From Liolophura sinensis (lineage: Eukaryota > Mollusca > Polyplacophora > Chitonida > Chitonidae), in contig NC_088296.1 in assembly GCF_032854445.1 (NCBI RefSeq), positions 15,863,485 to 15,927,484 on the forward strand: DNA of 64,000 nucleotides, read 5' to 3'. A program made the translations under genes and the position numbers. Positions within the stretch are counted from its first letter, which is position 1; every line of letters starts with the position of its first letter. Below, one piece after another: positions 23,597 through 36,542 of the stretch. The notes under the pieces were generated by a model. It was not told the origin of the DNA. It was given only the letters and a program-made list of their open reading frames with translations, and made no database searches.

Positions 23597-24602
23597 AGGC
23601 TTAGTACTAAGCTATGAAGCACCAGCCAGATGTAAGTAATCCGTGGACAAGGCACCTTAAGTCTACTTCAATGACATACATAGAATAAATAAATATGATT
23701 ATAAAAATTTGACCTGTATAAACAGATACTTTTTTGCCTGTGAAGAGAATACATGTGTTAAAGTGTCTACTTTGATATTATTTTGGGATTTATATGTGTT
23801 AGCTGTTCTCTCCATTGAAAATATTTTTTTTTAGTATTTGGCTATTGAAAAAGAATTTTTGTCGAATGGTTGGGGGTATATACACCAAAGAAAACACTTA
23901 TTTAATGATGGGTTTATGTGCCAAAATGATGACATGCATTAACGTCTGTCTTTGTAGGGTACAAATCATGTTTGATATGGCACTTGTTCAAATTCACACA
24001 GACATACATTAATCCACCGCTTGTTGATTTTGGCAAAGCTGGTCATATGTCTCTTGGCCAAAGCCTCTGAACTCTGGCCGAATGATTGATTATTCGTGTA
24101 CCTGAGTTCCCGAAAGTACATGGCTAGGCAGAGTCCGAGAACATGACAGGCTGCTGGAGGCATTGAGACAGACGCGAGAGGAGTGCCAAGGGCATGAACT
24201 TTGATTGATTCCTGTACTTGCCGCTGACGTGTTGCTCTAAGATAACTGTTATCATGCGTGGTTGTTCGGTTTAATGCTGTCAGTCACTTCCTGAAGATGC
24301 CGAGAAGAAGCTTTGGGAAATAGCCACTGGCTTAGTACCACTGTGAAATGTTTGAGATGCGTGACCATGTGTATTTGGACACATCCATATTGAAGAAAAC
24401 TGACAGTTAAACAATTTTTGTGAAGAAAAAAAAAATGGAATTGGAAAGGTCTTGTTGGTCAGTCATACCAGAAGCACACATAAAGGCCCTAAAATGTTAT
24501 TTTGATCTCAGCAAATGTTGATCAGTTTTTATCAGTGTTGATCAGTTGTGTAATGTGTTTGCAACACCACTTGCCCTACATGTGCCCCCAAGTGTGTGCA
24601 CC
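23597..24602. other. no gene recognised
   Basis: 24050-24330 is less AT-rich and carries 'gataactgttatc' (a palindromic GATA-like pair). No coding exon could be supported. Confidence 0.5.
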
Positions 24603-24720
24603 GGCCATATGTGGGAAAGTCTGCAAGTAACCCGCAGATGGTTGTGGGTTTTCCCCGATTGGCATATAAGTGAAATATTCTTGAGTATGATGCAAAACAC
24701 CAATCAAATAAATAAATAAA
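24603..24720 (+). mobile_element. SINE family 1, truncated
   Basis: The 3' half begins 'ggccatatgtgggaaagtct' and ends with 'caatcaaataaataaata'. An internal deletion joins 'ttttccccga' to 'ttggcatataagtg'. Confidence 0.82.
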
Positions 24721-24999
24721 CATATGTGTGTTGTACTGTGGAATTTATTTGCAAATGGTCTCCAGCGGTTAGACTTCGTGAAAGGCCAAATGTTGATAAT
24801 GCCAGTTCTACCCTGTCAGCCACATGGATATTGCCGCTAAGGTTGTGGGGAAGGGAGAATCCTGCAGGATTTGACATGACCTCCTCAGGGTCCCCATGCT
24901 CTTTTCCTTGAAATTCGGTAAAATACTAAAACATTTTGGAGGGTTTTCAAGATCTCGAACATCCTTGAAAAAGGGGATTTTATTTCAGGATATGTTCCT

Positions 25000-26483
25000 G
25001 AAATGTAGCATGATGGTCTACATGTAAGTTAACCAAGAAATAAGGTACCATAGTATTAAAATGTACCATGATGTTCTGCATGTAAGTTAGCCAGTAAATA
25101 AGCTACCATAGTATTGAAATGTAGCATGATGTTCTGCATGTAAGGTAGCCAAGAAATAAGAAACCATAGTATTGAAATGTACCATGATGTTCTGCATGTA
25201 AGGTAGCCAAGAAATAAGATACCATAGTATTGAAATGTACCATGATGTTCTGCATGTAAGTTAGCCAGTAAATAAGCTACCATAGTATTGAAATGTGGCA
25301 TTATGTTCTGCATGTAAGGTAGCCAGTAAATAAGCTACCATAGTATTGAAATGTAGCATGATGTTCTGCATGTAAGGTAGCCAAGAAATAAGATACCATA
25401 GTATTGAAATGTAGCATGATGTTCTGCATGTAAGGTAGCCAAGAAATAAGATACCATAGTATTGAAATGTAGCATGATGTTCTGCATGTAAGTTAGCCAG
25501 TAAATAAGCTACCATAGTATTGAAATGTAGCATGATGTTCTGCATGTAAGTTAGCCAGTAAATATTCTACCATAGTATTGAAATGTACCATGATGTTCTG
25601 CATGTAAGTTAGCCGGTAAATATTCTACCATAGTATTGAAATGTAGCATGATGTTCTGTATGTAAGTTAGCCAAGAAATAAGATACCATAGTATTGAAAT
25701 GTACCATGATCTTCTGCATGTAAGGTAGCCAAGAAATAAGCTACCATAGTATTGAAATGTACCATGATGTTCTGCATGTAAGGTAGCCAAGAAATAAGAT
25801 ACCATAGTATTGAAATGTAGCATGATGTTCTGCATGTAAGTTAGCCAGTAAATAAGCTACCATAGTATTGAAATGTAGCATGATGTTCTACACGTAAGTT
25901 AGCCAGTAAATAAGGTACCATAGTATTGAAATGTAGCATGATGTTCTACACGTAAGTTAGCCAGTAAATAAGCTACCATAGTATTGAAATGTACCATGAT
26001 GTTCTGCATGTAAGTTAGCCGGTAAATATTCTACCATAGTATTGAAATGTAGCATGATGTTCTGTATGTAAGTTAGCCAGTAAATAAGCTACCATAGTAT
26101 TGAAATGTAGCATGATGTTCTGCATGTAAGTTAGCCAGTAAATAAGCTACCATAGTATTGAAATGTAGCATGATGCTCTGCATGTAAGTTAGCCAGTAAA
26201 TAAGCTACCATAGTATTGAAATGTAGCCTGATGTTCTGCATGTAAGTTAGCCAGTAAATAAGCTACCATAGTATTGAAATGTAGCCTGATGTTCTGCATG
26301 TAAGTTAGCCAGTAAATAAGCTACCATAGTATTGAAATGTAGCCTGATGTTCTACATGTAAGTTAGCCAGTAAATAAGCTACCATAGTATTGAAATGTAG
26401 CATGATGTTCTGCATGTAAGTTAGCCAGTAAATAAGCTACCATAGTATTTAAATGTAGCATGATGTTCTGCATGTAAGTTAGT
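25000..26483. repeat. 58-bp tandem array, about 25 copies
   Basis: Unit: 'tgtagcatgatgttctgcat', 'gtaagttagccagtaaataa', 'gctaccatagtattgaaa'. Variants 'gccaagaaataagatacc' and 'gccagtaaataagctacc' are interspersed. Minus-strand open frames (MQNIMLHFNTM repeats) arise from the array and are not genes. Confidence 0.96.
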
Positions 26484-28042
26484 ATTATTCAATCTGCATG
26501 AACGTAAAAGTCTTCCTGACTTCCTCTCCAGTGGTATGTGGCATTGTTTGCCAGCAATTTCCCAGGACAAGATTAAGGTGTTTACTTATTCGGAATGGTC
26601 TTTTAAAATTAGAACTCGAAAACGAAAGTAATCGGGTTATGAGTCTTTGAAAAACCAATTCTCTTTGATAGCTGAGGATGTAGCCATCTCATGTTACTAG
26701 GTTATTGGCAGAAACATTCTGTTCACCACCTGCTTCCAGCTTCCACAAGAATCTGTGATTACAGTTGTATAATATAATTGTTGGGGGCACAAACTCAAGG
26801 TTCAAGTTTCACATGTAACCAGTGTTAGCATTGTCAGAAGCCCACTGTTTCGGAAGATATAATTTGGTATTTGCGTGCGTATGTGGGATGTGCAATTTCT
26901 TTTGTGTGATAATACATGTGGCTTCAGGCAGATGTTTGAGAACTTAGGCTTCAAAGTCCAGATGTTCCAGATGCATTTGGGGAATGGTTTGTACACGCTT
27001 AAGCAGAGCTTGGTGTTAATAATTAATTGATAATGCTAATTAAACTGTGCTGCATTATTGTATCAATCAAGGATCATCTTGAGTGCACGTCTTTCATCCG
27101 TTATCTTTATTTCTTACGTAAAAATGATGCTTAATCAACAACAAAAGTTTGAAAATGATAAATTCTATTAATTAATTTAGGAGACTTTCATGTATTTTTT
27201 TTTCCAGTGCTATCTTTCATGCTGTTTCTCACACTTTTATGCCTTAGACAAAATGCTTTTATTTCAGTGACTTTTTTTTTTTGTTCTTATATATATACAT
27301 AAAAAAAAAAATTGTCTCGTCTACAGCTATTAAAATCTTTCATTTGTTGCCTTTGAGCTGCTGGCGATTTTTGCAAACGAAAGAAACGAACAAATAGACA
27401 TACTTTGTAATTTTGTTGCTTCATCGTCATGGCAACCACTCCACATTACTATGGTTTATTTCCTTTGAGCTGTGTTATGATAGTGTTGTTCACGGCAACA
27501 CCAAATCTATTTGTCAATCATAACTAACTTCTGTATTAATTCATGACATTGTTTCTGTGCTTTACAGTGTCTGCTTTCATTGATGGAACACTTGATTAAA
27601 TGGCAACTCTTTCGACGAACAATCTCAAACAAATTCAAAATCGTATGCATGCATATAGAGAAATTGCCTTAGCAGCTTTTAGTTGCGATGAATGGATTTG
27701 CTCTAAACGTGCAAGTTTAACGTTGTGAAGTTTGTCAGGTTTGGAAGAAAGAATTCTAATCCTGATTCCCGAATCCTGATTCTAAAATGTACATGTACTC
27801 ACTAAAATATTTGATTTATTTGAGTGAAATAATGTGACAAAAAGTCCCTGTCATTCAGAGATGTGTGACTGCCTTTAAAGATGTACAATAATTTGTAGAG
27901 AAATAATTTTCACAGTTTTATATAGCTTGCATCTTTAATGACACAGACAAATCATTTTGATAATAATTAATGGTTGAAATCGGGAGGTTTTGTATTAAAG
28001 CTACAGTGCCTTTCAAGGGGCTGGGATGTATTCTAATTTTTG
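26484..28042. other. no gene recognised
   Basis: AT-rich sequence with poly-T/poly-A runs at 27180-27312. 27896-27990 shares a short repeat with 6588-6700. Confidence 0.5.
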
Positions 28043-29962
28043 TTAGGGATCCCATTCTTCCCGAACGGGATCCCTATTGTAATCGTTCTGTTTTTTCTTA
28101 TTATTATTATTATTTTTTTTTTTTTCACCGACATTGTTAGCAAGGAAACTTTTACACGGTTCAACATAGAAGTCCCATATTTTGCTCAAATATTCTGGCG
28201 GTGAATATCTCGGGACAAATTCTCCAATTTTTTGCTATGTCACGTGGTTCGGCCGCCATTTTGAATTTTGTGTAAAACCTTTAAAAACATTCTTCTCAAG
28301 AATCACTGAACCGATTGTTTTCAAATTTGACATGCAACTGGAAGGTCACGAGTTCTTGAAAGTTTGCAAAAATGGTTTACTTCCGGTCAAAACTCTGGAA
28401 GCTCGCCATTGGTCGAATTTGTGACGTCACAAAAAGTTCTGAAATCTCAATTGTTCTCAACGTATTCTGATGTATCTTGAGCTGCTGATTCCGAATCTGC
28501 TTGTATTTTTTTGCATATCTATGTAATTTTTTGAGATATAAGCAAAAAACTTGAAAAAGTTACGTAATTTCAATGACCTGTAACTCGAGAACTATGGAAG
28601 CTAGAAATGTGCAACCTGCACCAAATTGTAGCCCAAGACATGCTCTTTTGAGCATTCGTCAACAGATTTGAGCTCCGATCAATAGTTTTCACGCTAGAAG
28701 CGTTTAAATGACAACTCCGTTTTTTGTTTAGAAAAAGATGGGAATCCTATTGCTTTAACATGGAGTTGGATGGGGACTGGACTGGGTTTATAGTATTTGA
28801 CCTGATGCTTTCGGCTACACTGTCCGTGATCTCCCGAAACGGTTGTAGGATGACATTCAGGTATACAGTACTCTATTAAATGACGTAGAATTCTAACTAC
28901 AACAGCAAACGAAGTGGACCTGCAAAAAGTTAGCTTTGTTTTGCGCAGGCCTTGTCTTCTTTACTATACGCTAACCAGGCCAGGGTGATTGACTAACATC
29001 GCCATGTGCCCTGGTCCAGGTGTGGACTTTCTAACAACGGCCTAGATATCAGTAGAGCTGTGAATCTGTGCATGGCAGGTCGCTTATTGAGACATAAAAG
29101 TACAAACTATGATTTTTCTGCTTTCTCTCGTTTCTCTTACCGCTGACGCCTGTCAGTCAGGTCAGAGTTCGATCCGAGCTTAGCCAATTTGTCAGGCGAT
29201 GAAAATGTTGTCAATTTCAAGGTTTTAAGTAGGCTGCTAGGCGTAGTTGGATGTTCTGATCACGAGTCTGGTGTTTTTTTCTTTCTCCAACGCACGGTTT
29301 TGTCGCCAATTGCTATGAAAGTGCGAAAAATTGCAATTTTAGAATATGTTTGGAGGTCACGTGACACAAAATCGCTGCAGCTGTGGAGGTGAAAATGACT
29401 GAGTGCAAAGGCCTATATGGGTACTGTAGGCGTGCGGAAAATCACTGAACTGTCATAATAAATGTGGGAGTTGCAGGGCTTGAAAAATTGTCCAAAGGCC
29501 GATTGGCTATGTTTGGCACTTTGACGTCCCCATGTTATATGAAGCATTTTAAATGCATTTGCGACAAGGATGAACACACGAACATTGTAAGCATGCTACC
29601 AGACGTCTGATCATGAATCTGGGCTTATTTTTTGATGGTGGCGTACCGTTTTGCCGCAAATTGCGATCACAACGCGAAAAAGCGCAATTTTTCACCATAT
29701 TTGGAGGTCTGGTGAGAGAAAACAGTTACAGGCGTAAAGCTAAAAATCGCTGAGTGCAAAGCGTTACACATGTACTCTATGGCTGCTAAAACTCTTTGAT
29801 CTGTGTCAACAAACACAGGACATGCACGTTTTCAAAGAATGTCCTAAGGCAGATTTACCACATTCGGCACATTTACATGCTGTTACAAGGGCTGTGTATT
29901 ATTGGTTGGGGAAAACGTCATCGATCCGATCCGGGATCCCGGCCTAGGATCTGCTATTCGCA
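28043..29962. mobile_element. ~1.9-kb dispersed element with GGGATCCC ends and internal duplication
   Basis: The left edge has two GGGATCCC palindromes around 'cattcttcccgaac', then 'ctattgtaatcgttctg' and a (att)n/poly-T tract. The right edge has 'gatccgatccgggatcccgg' and 'gcagatccattctag'. The interior is mostly non-coding and mixes 'tttgagctccgatcaa' with a ~300-bp unit present twice (29229-29530 and 29594-29890). The left-edge arrangement is a pattern I associate with repeats in several marine invertebrates, but I cannot name the family. The true boundaries are uncertain. Confidence 0.55.
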
Positions 29963-30224
29963 GATCCATTCTAGTTTTTCTTGTTTTCTTTTTCTTGCTT
30001 TTTTTTTTAAATTATTAAATATAATAATATTTCAGGGTATACTTGAAGTTAAAAACTTCAGTATTTTGTCAGTTTTTAATTTTTTCCGTATAGATGTATC
30101 CAAATCTGTCCATGTATGACTGAATAGAATTTGTCAAGTGAAAAGCCTTGTGTACATAAGTACTATATTTAGGGTGAAACTTTGACCCAAAAAGTGCATT
30201 TTTCGATGGAGGCAAACGTTTTAA

Positions 30225-30455
30225 AGTACACTAATTCCTCAATCTTTACACATATGAAAGATCCACTTTCAGTGCAAATTAAATGTGCATTTTATATTTG
30301 ATTTTGGAAACAAAACTGTATGTTAGTTGGATTAGCCAATATCAGGGCTAATCACAAAGAGTGTAACTTTATCAGACTACCCAGAAAAATGCCTTATAAT
30401 ATGCTTAATTAAACACTTTTGCAGACATGCAAAACAGTTGAGGAATTATAGTATG
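30225..30455 (+). mobile_element. MITE-A copy
   Basis: Short element with inverted ends: left 'ctaattcctcaatctttaca', right 'aaacagttgaggaattatag'. The interior 'catatgaaagatccactttc' and 'tatcagactacccagaaaaa' is shared with three other copies in this window. No coding potential; presumably a non-autonomous DNA transposon. Confidence 0.8.
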
Positions 30456-30979
30456 TATCAAAATCCATTCATGCATGACCCTGGACATAATTTGTGAAGT
30501 GAAAGGCTTAAGTACTGGATTTAACCCCCCAAAAAAGTGCATTTTTAGATGCAAATAAAGGTGGTAAATTATTAACATTACTGCGCAGATTATAGTTACA
30601 ATTTTCCCTTTTATATTCCTACCTTCCTGTTCATGTCAAAGCATTTATCTACGTAAAGAACTGATATTAAATATTATTATTTATGGAATATCCCTCTCTG
30701 TTAATTTGTTTAATAGCGTGAATTTTCATTAATGATCATTGAAACCTCTTCACGACACAATGCAGCGCGAGACTGGAGGATTAAATTACACTGAAGGTCC
30801 ACATGACAGTAGAATGCACCATTTCCTTCTGTGATGTAATGCAGTGCGTGTGTACTTCATATGTGCATAATGGACACCCATACACTTATAATTTTGACTT
30901 AATAAATGGAAGAACGAATGAGTTCACATCTTTGGACCGTCTTGATACAGGTGGGTTTACAAGTTCCCCATTATATAAA

Positions 30980-31133
30980 TTTATTTATTTGACTGGTGTT
31001 TTCATTATAGTGGGCGGAAACCGGGCACAGCCCCTGGGAAACCCACGACCATCCGCAGGTAGCTGACAAACCTTCCCACTTATGGCCGGAGAGGAAGCCA
31101 GCATAAGCTGGACTTAAACTCACAGCGACTGCA
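30980..31133 (-). mobile_element. SINE family 1, minus strand, with TSD
   Basis: The tail reads 'tttatttatttgactggtg' at the left, and the body runs to 'ctggacttaaactcacagcg' at the right. A 17-bp target duplication with one difference ('gttccccattatataaa' / 'gttcccaattatataaa') lies at 30963-30979 and 31134-31150. Part of the 3' body and the 5' head are missing. Confidence 0.88.
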
Positions 31134-31150
31134 GTTCCCAATTATATAAA

Positions 31151-32295
31151 AACCCGCCATACAGTCTGGAACAAATTGAATTGTACACGCACAAATGGTC
31201 ACTGATTTTCCTGGTGCAGTGGGTATCTGTTGATTGACTCCACCGTATGCGTGTGTTCATGCATTCTAAATTAATATGCACAGAAAACTACAATAGCTCT
31301 TAAAATGATCTGGTAATTCCCACTGACTCTTTGTTGTTGTAGTGCTGAAAAAGTGTTAAGTGTGACATAAAATCCAATTTATATATATATTATACATTCA
31401 CATGTATAAAATAGGAGTGTTAAATAGAGCTGTGTGTGTTTTTAAATGGGTTTGACAGAGTAGTAAAATGAGCTTACCTTTGACGCTGATTATACTTCTG
31501 AATTGCTTGACATATGTACAGGTAGACAGCTTTGTATTGCCCCTTCAGAGCTGACAAGTCAACTATTGTGCACCGCCCACTGCGGTTAATAGGTGTAAGC
31601 TATCTGTCATGATATTCCCGTTCCTCTTCCTTGATGCTTTGAAGCAAAGAACCATAGGTGGGGTAACAAAGGTTTTCCAGCTGTGATTTTTACCTGCCGG
31701 GAATTTTTCTCATACCTGTGACAGTTGCATTATTGATGACCCCTCAGCCACTTAAAAGCTGCACACGTGCGCTTTTATGTAATTAGAACACCTCCTCGCA
31801 CCTTTGCTCTTAACGAGATTTAGGGCCGCATCACCCATTATTAATCTCTCAGCATGTTCTCTTCGAAACAATCCTGTCACACAAGACACATAGATTTCTC
31901 ATCTTTTCACGTTGTCAAACTAATCCATTCTATAGATGTTAACGTTCACATACAGTTGTTCTTGACTCACTCTGCGGTTCCATTCATGCTGTAGCCTGAG
32001 CTAGCGTAGCATGTGAGGCGGCAAACCAAGATCGACCAGGTTTTCCCGCGGAACAGCAGTCTCTCCTGCCCTGTTGGCTGATCACCCTACGAAGCTAAAG
32101 TGTTACGCTATGCTCTGAGAGATCCCCATAGCTTCACGCAGATCGCTGTGTTGACAGTGATTCTACCACAGATTGCACGTCCGTCTCTCTCAGGGACGCT
32201 GAAATCAATATGCCTTGTGCGTGGTGCCAGAGACCATTTAAGAGCTACTGTAGTTTTTTGAGAATCACGGAAGCTTTAGTATGAATACATTTTTT
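31151..32295. other. non-coding, possibly regulatory
   Basis: 31740-32240 is non-repetitive and less AT-rich, with homeodomain-like 'ttatgtaattagaa' and E-box-like 'gcacacgtgcgc'. There is no exon-like structure. Confidence 0.4.
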
Positions 32296-32511
32296 TACCC
32301 TATTTCTTGTAATTTTTTTCTGACGGATATAAGTATAGTCTTACATTTCTTTCTCAGTTTTTTTTTTTTAGGAAAGCAGATATGAATATGTTGGTTATTA
32401 GATGTACTAACCACATGAAAACAACGAAACTAAATATTAATGCTACAATTTTGTGTATAATAATGGTCAAAAAGAAGCAGACCAGGTGTCCCAAAAATGA
32501 GGAGAATTAAC
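32296..32511 (+). mobile_element. MITE-C copy
   Basis: Left 'taccctatttcttgtaattt', interior 'tagatgtactaaccacatga' and 'gaagcagaccaggtgtccca', right 'aaaaatgaggagaattaaca'. The right terminal bases are eroded. It ends about 30 bp before a SINE. Confidence 0.75.
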
Positions 32512-32540
32512 ATGTGGTAAACTGTAGGCACTGATAAGAG

Positions 32541-32751
32541 GTTTTACGCCGTACGTAACACCATTTCATTCATACATGTACAACACTGTCCAGCATTATG
32601 GTGGGAGCAAACTGGGCACAACCCTGGAGAAATCCCTGTCCAGCCGCAGCTTTCTGGCAGACCTTCCTACGTACGACGGAAGAGGAAGCCAGCATGAGCT
32701 TGACTTGAACTCGTGGTGACCGCATTGGTGAGAGGCTCCTGAGTCAAATCG
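32541..32751 (-). mobile_element. SINE family 1, minus strand
   Basis: Contains 'agcattatggtgggag', 'gaggaagccagcatgagctt', 'gcattggtgagaggctcctg' in reverse orientation. Strongly diverged at its tail end. Confidence 0.85.
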
Positions 32752-32790
32752 CCACTAAAAGATAACTTACATGTATATACAGTACATGAT

Positions 32791-32988
32791 AATAGAGTGA
32801 CTGACTGAGTGCTTGGGGTTTAACATCATGGGGTTTAATGTTGTGCTTAACAATTTTTCAGTTATATGACGACGAAGGAATCCTTAGAGAGCATGTAATG
32901 TGTCTCCTTGTTGCAGGACGGATTTCCACCGCTCTTTTATCTGTTTATCTGGATAGTTGCACTATCCCTTCTTGCTGAATGCCAATCA
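32791..32988 (-). mobile_element. SINE family 2, minus strand, 5'-truncated
   Basis: Starts with the reversed tail 'gagtgcttggggtttaacat', then 'aatttttcagttatatgacg', 'tctccttgttgcaggacgga' and ends at 'cttgctgaatgccaatcaag'. A short internal duplication of 'ggggtttaa' is present in the tail. Confidence 0.85.
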
Positions 32989-33164
32989 AGGGACCAGTAA
33001 GAGAGTACATGTACGGGGAATCAGACTTAATTTGTTCTAAACTGTACTGTACCAGAGCTTTTAATTGGATTGCGCCGTCACGAGATATCAATGACATTCT
33101 TACTGTAATTGGGGACACAGAGACTGGAGGATGCATGATTTTGGGAGTTGCTGTTTTTACACTC

Positions 33165-33915
33165 AAGACATATGGCTATCAGTGGTACGAGATGACTATG
33201 GTATGAGGAGACCATGGTTTAAAATTACTGTGGTACGAGGTGACTAGGGTATAAAATGATTATGGTACGAGGTGACTACGGTACAAGATGACAGTGGTAT
33301 GAGGTGACTATGGTACAAGATGACTGCTACAAGATAACTATGGTATGAGGAGACCATGGTTTAAAATTACTGTGGTACGAGGTGACTAGGGTATAAAATG
33401 ATTATGGTACGAGGTGACTACGGTACAAGATGACAGTGGTATGAGGTGACTATGGTACAAGATGACTGCTACAAGATAACTATGGTATGAGGAGACCATG
33501 GTTTAAAATTACTGCGGTACGAGGTGACTAGGGTATAAAATGATTATGGTACGAGGTGACTACGGTACAAGAAGACAATGGTACGAGGTGACTACGGTAC
33601 AAGATGACTGGTATGAGGTGACTGCTACAAGTTGACTGTGGTAGGAGGTGACTACGCTACAAGTTGACTGTGGTAGGAGGTGACTACGCTACAAGTTGAC
33701 TGTAGTATGAGGTGACTATGCTACAAGTTGACTGTGGTATGAGGTGACTAAGCTACAAGTTGACTGGTATGAGGTGACTACACTACAAGACGGCTATAGT
33801 ATAAGGTGACTGTGGTACAAGATGGCCATGGTTTGAAGTGACTATGGTACGTGGTGGCTATGGTACAAGATGACTATGGTACGAGGTGAGTATGGTACAA
33901 GACAACTATGACTGT
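33165..33915. repeat. minisatellite of ~15-17-bp units with a 142-bp higher-order repeat
   Basis: Basic unit 'ggtacgaggtgactac' / 'ggtacaagatgactat'. A 142-bp block starting 'tatggtatgaggagaccatg' recurs at 33197, 33339 and 33481 almost unchanged; units after 33560 are more diverged. Confidence 0.92.
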
Positions 33916-35726
33916 ATACTGGAAATCATAAAACATTTTGTTTACAAATGTCAGTGATTTACAGTGTTGTGCGAACTCCTAAAGTGATAACTCAAATAAC
34001 TCCTGATATGCTGGACCCTGACACAGTGCTATGGCAAAGGGGTAAAAGTAAATCATGGTAGTTTTCAGAAACCTTGTGGAGTATGTTTTCTGTGTTTAAT
34101 GGAGGTTCCCAATATAAAAACCTGGGAAATGGAACTCTTCTGCAATAGGAGGACAGTTCAGACTACAAAGGAACAAATTATGCGTGTAGACTGATGTGCT
34201 AAATTGGAATTACATGGACATGGGAAACTGATGACAGATATTTCTCTCTGAAATTAGTTTTGACATAAAATACAATTGCATACACATATTGGTTGCATAA
34301 TGAGGGCTCTCAGTAGACAACCCTTCACCGGATAATGATGTGAGGTGACTTGCATATAGGCTTAACCCGAATAATCGGTGCGTCTGCAGTTTTCATTGTG
34401 GATGAACAATGTCCTTGTTGTGCGTGGTTATGCTTTCGGACATGTTGGGAATTTATAGGTTTGTAATAGACTTTCTTCAGTTTCATTCATGGGTATATTT
34501 TTGGAGATGTCGGGGATTTTTTAGAGTCGGGAGACCTGCACACCTCACTGTCAGTGGCCAGTGGCTTTACCGCCATGCAGGGTTATGAAACTGGATTGGG
34601 GGTGGGGGAGTGGGGGTGATGGAGGGATTGTATGCTAATCACTCTCTTCTCTCATCTTGCCGCCAGCTCAAATCGTGCGAAAACAAACGACAGTAACTCA
34701 TGTGTGAAATTTTAGGTCCATTACCGGAAAGATTTCCAGACACAGATTTGAATGGTATTTCCACTGATATAAGCTTAGTTCAGGTGCAGGTTTTTGTTTC
34801 AGCGTGTCTGTTTTCAGAATTTGAGAACCCCCGTGTCAAAAGGAAACGGGGCCGATGTGATCTTTGAGATCGAATATCACTAACTGTAATGAAACCATTT
34901 ATATAGCCTGGTGACATTTTTTTTGACATTTGCTAGCAGGCATTTTTGCCTGGATGTAAAATCATTTTGAAAGGATCTGTCAAGTGTGCAAAACATTTTG
35001 CCTCCATCCAATGATGTGCAGCAGACTTCCAAGTGTCTTGAAGAATTACCTTTACATATTAAATGATTTCAAATTCTTTGCCCAACATTTGGTCTCTGAT
35101 TGAACACGTACTGCTGGTTGCTTACATCATCATAGAAAATTCCAAATTATATTTATAGCAATAAAAGATTCTTCGGAGTCTGGGAAAAATCTGTTTCTAT
35201 AATTCTTTACATCAGACTTCCGTTAAGAGTCTTCAATGATTATCTTCAAACATTCAAGGGATTGAAAACTCTGTAATGGATTTATGTTCTTTCTTTGAAC
35301 ACGGGTACGTGACTGATCACCAGCTTATAAAAGTTTAGACTTTCTCTTAAATAACAATAAGGCTTGACTTAATGAAGTGGAAAACCAAGCGCTAGTAGAC
35401 ACATAATGCATTAATATTTGATTTTTTTTTTTTTTTTATTACGTGCAGATTTAATCCCGACCTTGATCAGAGAATGCCTAGATGTTCTAGTTCTCATTAT
35501 TCGTAAGGACTAGGTAGCACATACACAATGGGATAACACATTTTAAAACAATAATGGTTTTATTGAGTTTAAACATCACACAGACGATTTTATCAAGAAA
35601 TCTAGATTTAGTTATCGATCACCACAAGGTCGTTTCGATATTTTGTCTGACATCATATTCACCCGTGTAGATTCTTTTTAAACATTATAACTCTGAAGAA
35701 ACATACCTTGTTGCTATGTTGCTGTA
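33916..35726. other. no gene recognised
   Basis: Ordinary AT-rich sequence; a G-rich tract at 34597-34622 and poly-T at 35420-35437 are the only simple repeats. No frame with exon features. Confidence 0.5.
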
Positions 35727-35991
35727 GGGGGCCTCCGTATTCGAGTGGGTTAGCACGCCAATGCGGCGCAATGGCCCAGGAGCCTCCCACCAATGCAGTC
35801 GCTGTGAGTTCAAGTGTAGCTCATGCTGGCTTACTCTTTGTCGGTATTAAAGTGGGAAGATCTGCAAGCAACCTGCGGTTGGTCGTGGGTTTCCCGCAGG
35901 CTCTGCGGTGCCCAGTTTCCTCCCGGGCGCCGTCATTTAAGTGAAATATTCTGGAGTATGGCGTAAAACACCAATCAAATAAATAAATAAA
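35727..35991 (+). mobile_element. SINE family 1, near full-length
   Basis: Begins 'gggggcctccgtattcgagt', has the B-box region 'gtgagttcaagtgtagc', and ends 'caatcaaataaataaataaa'. Small insertions in the middle give a fairly old appearance. Confidence 0.9.
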
Positions 35992-36542
35992 TTAGACATA
36001 CTCCATATTCACCCAGGTATCTACTACTGTGACTAAACAGTATACACCTAAAGAAACAGATCTTAAGTGTTTCTATCTTGCTATAAATGTGTGCGTAGCT
36101 TTCTTATGCAGTTCATATACACCATGTACATGTTTGTTTGATTAAGACCTCAGTATATAGACTCAGTGCATACGCTGGTCAATTGGCCACGGGGCAATCT
36201 ACAAACGCTGATCAATTTTATCTAATAAGGCCAATAATGGCAGACTCGTAATGAGCGGGTATTTGATTTACACCCCCTCCCCCTCTCCCTCTCCCTGATT
36301 CCCCACGCTCACGGCACAACTTACTGCCAGCTAATGTGGTAGTAGTGGTGCCAATGTGGACGGACATCCCTTCATTTATCGCCACTTCACTTTGACCAAT
36401 CAAATTTGTTCACTCACGCACTCCAGCTTGTTTGTAACTGTCTCTTTAATATAGCTGAGCAGAGAATAGATTAGTCATGTTATTAAGTCAATGAGATATT
36501 GCCCCAAGCCCTTGCCCAGCCTATATAAGTACGTTACCTAGC
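35992..36542. other. no gene recognised
   Basis: Contains a CT-rich tract (36272-36298) and 'ttgaccaatcaaatttg'. No coding exon seen. Confidence 0.5.

Noticed and set aside
25056-25835. Several minus-strand frames of 85-94 codons (MQNIMLHFNTM repeats)
   Set aside because: 58-bp tandem array, non-coding.
28182-28424. 80-codon frame (GGEYLGTNSPIFCYVTW...) inside the 1.9-kb element
   Set aside because: Short, no transposase or other motif; the element appears non-coding.
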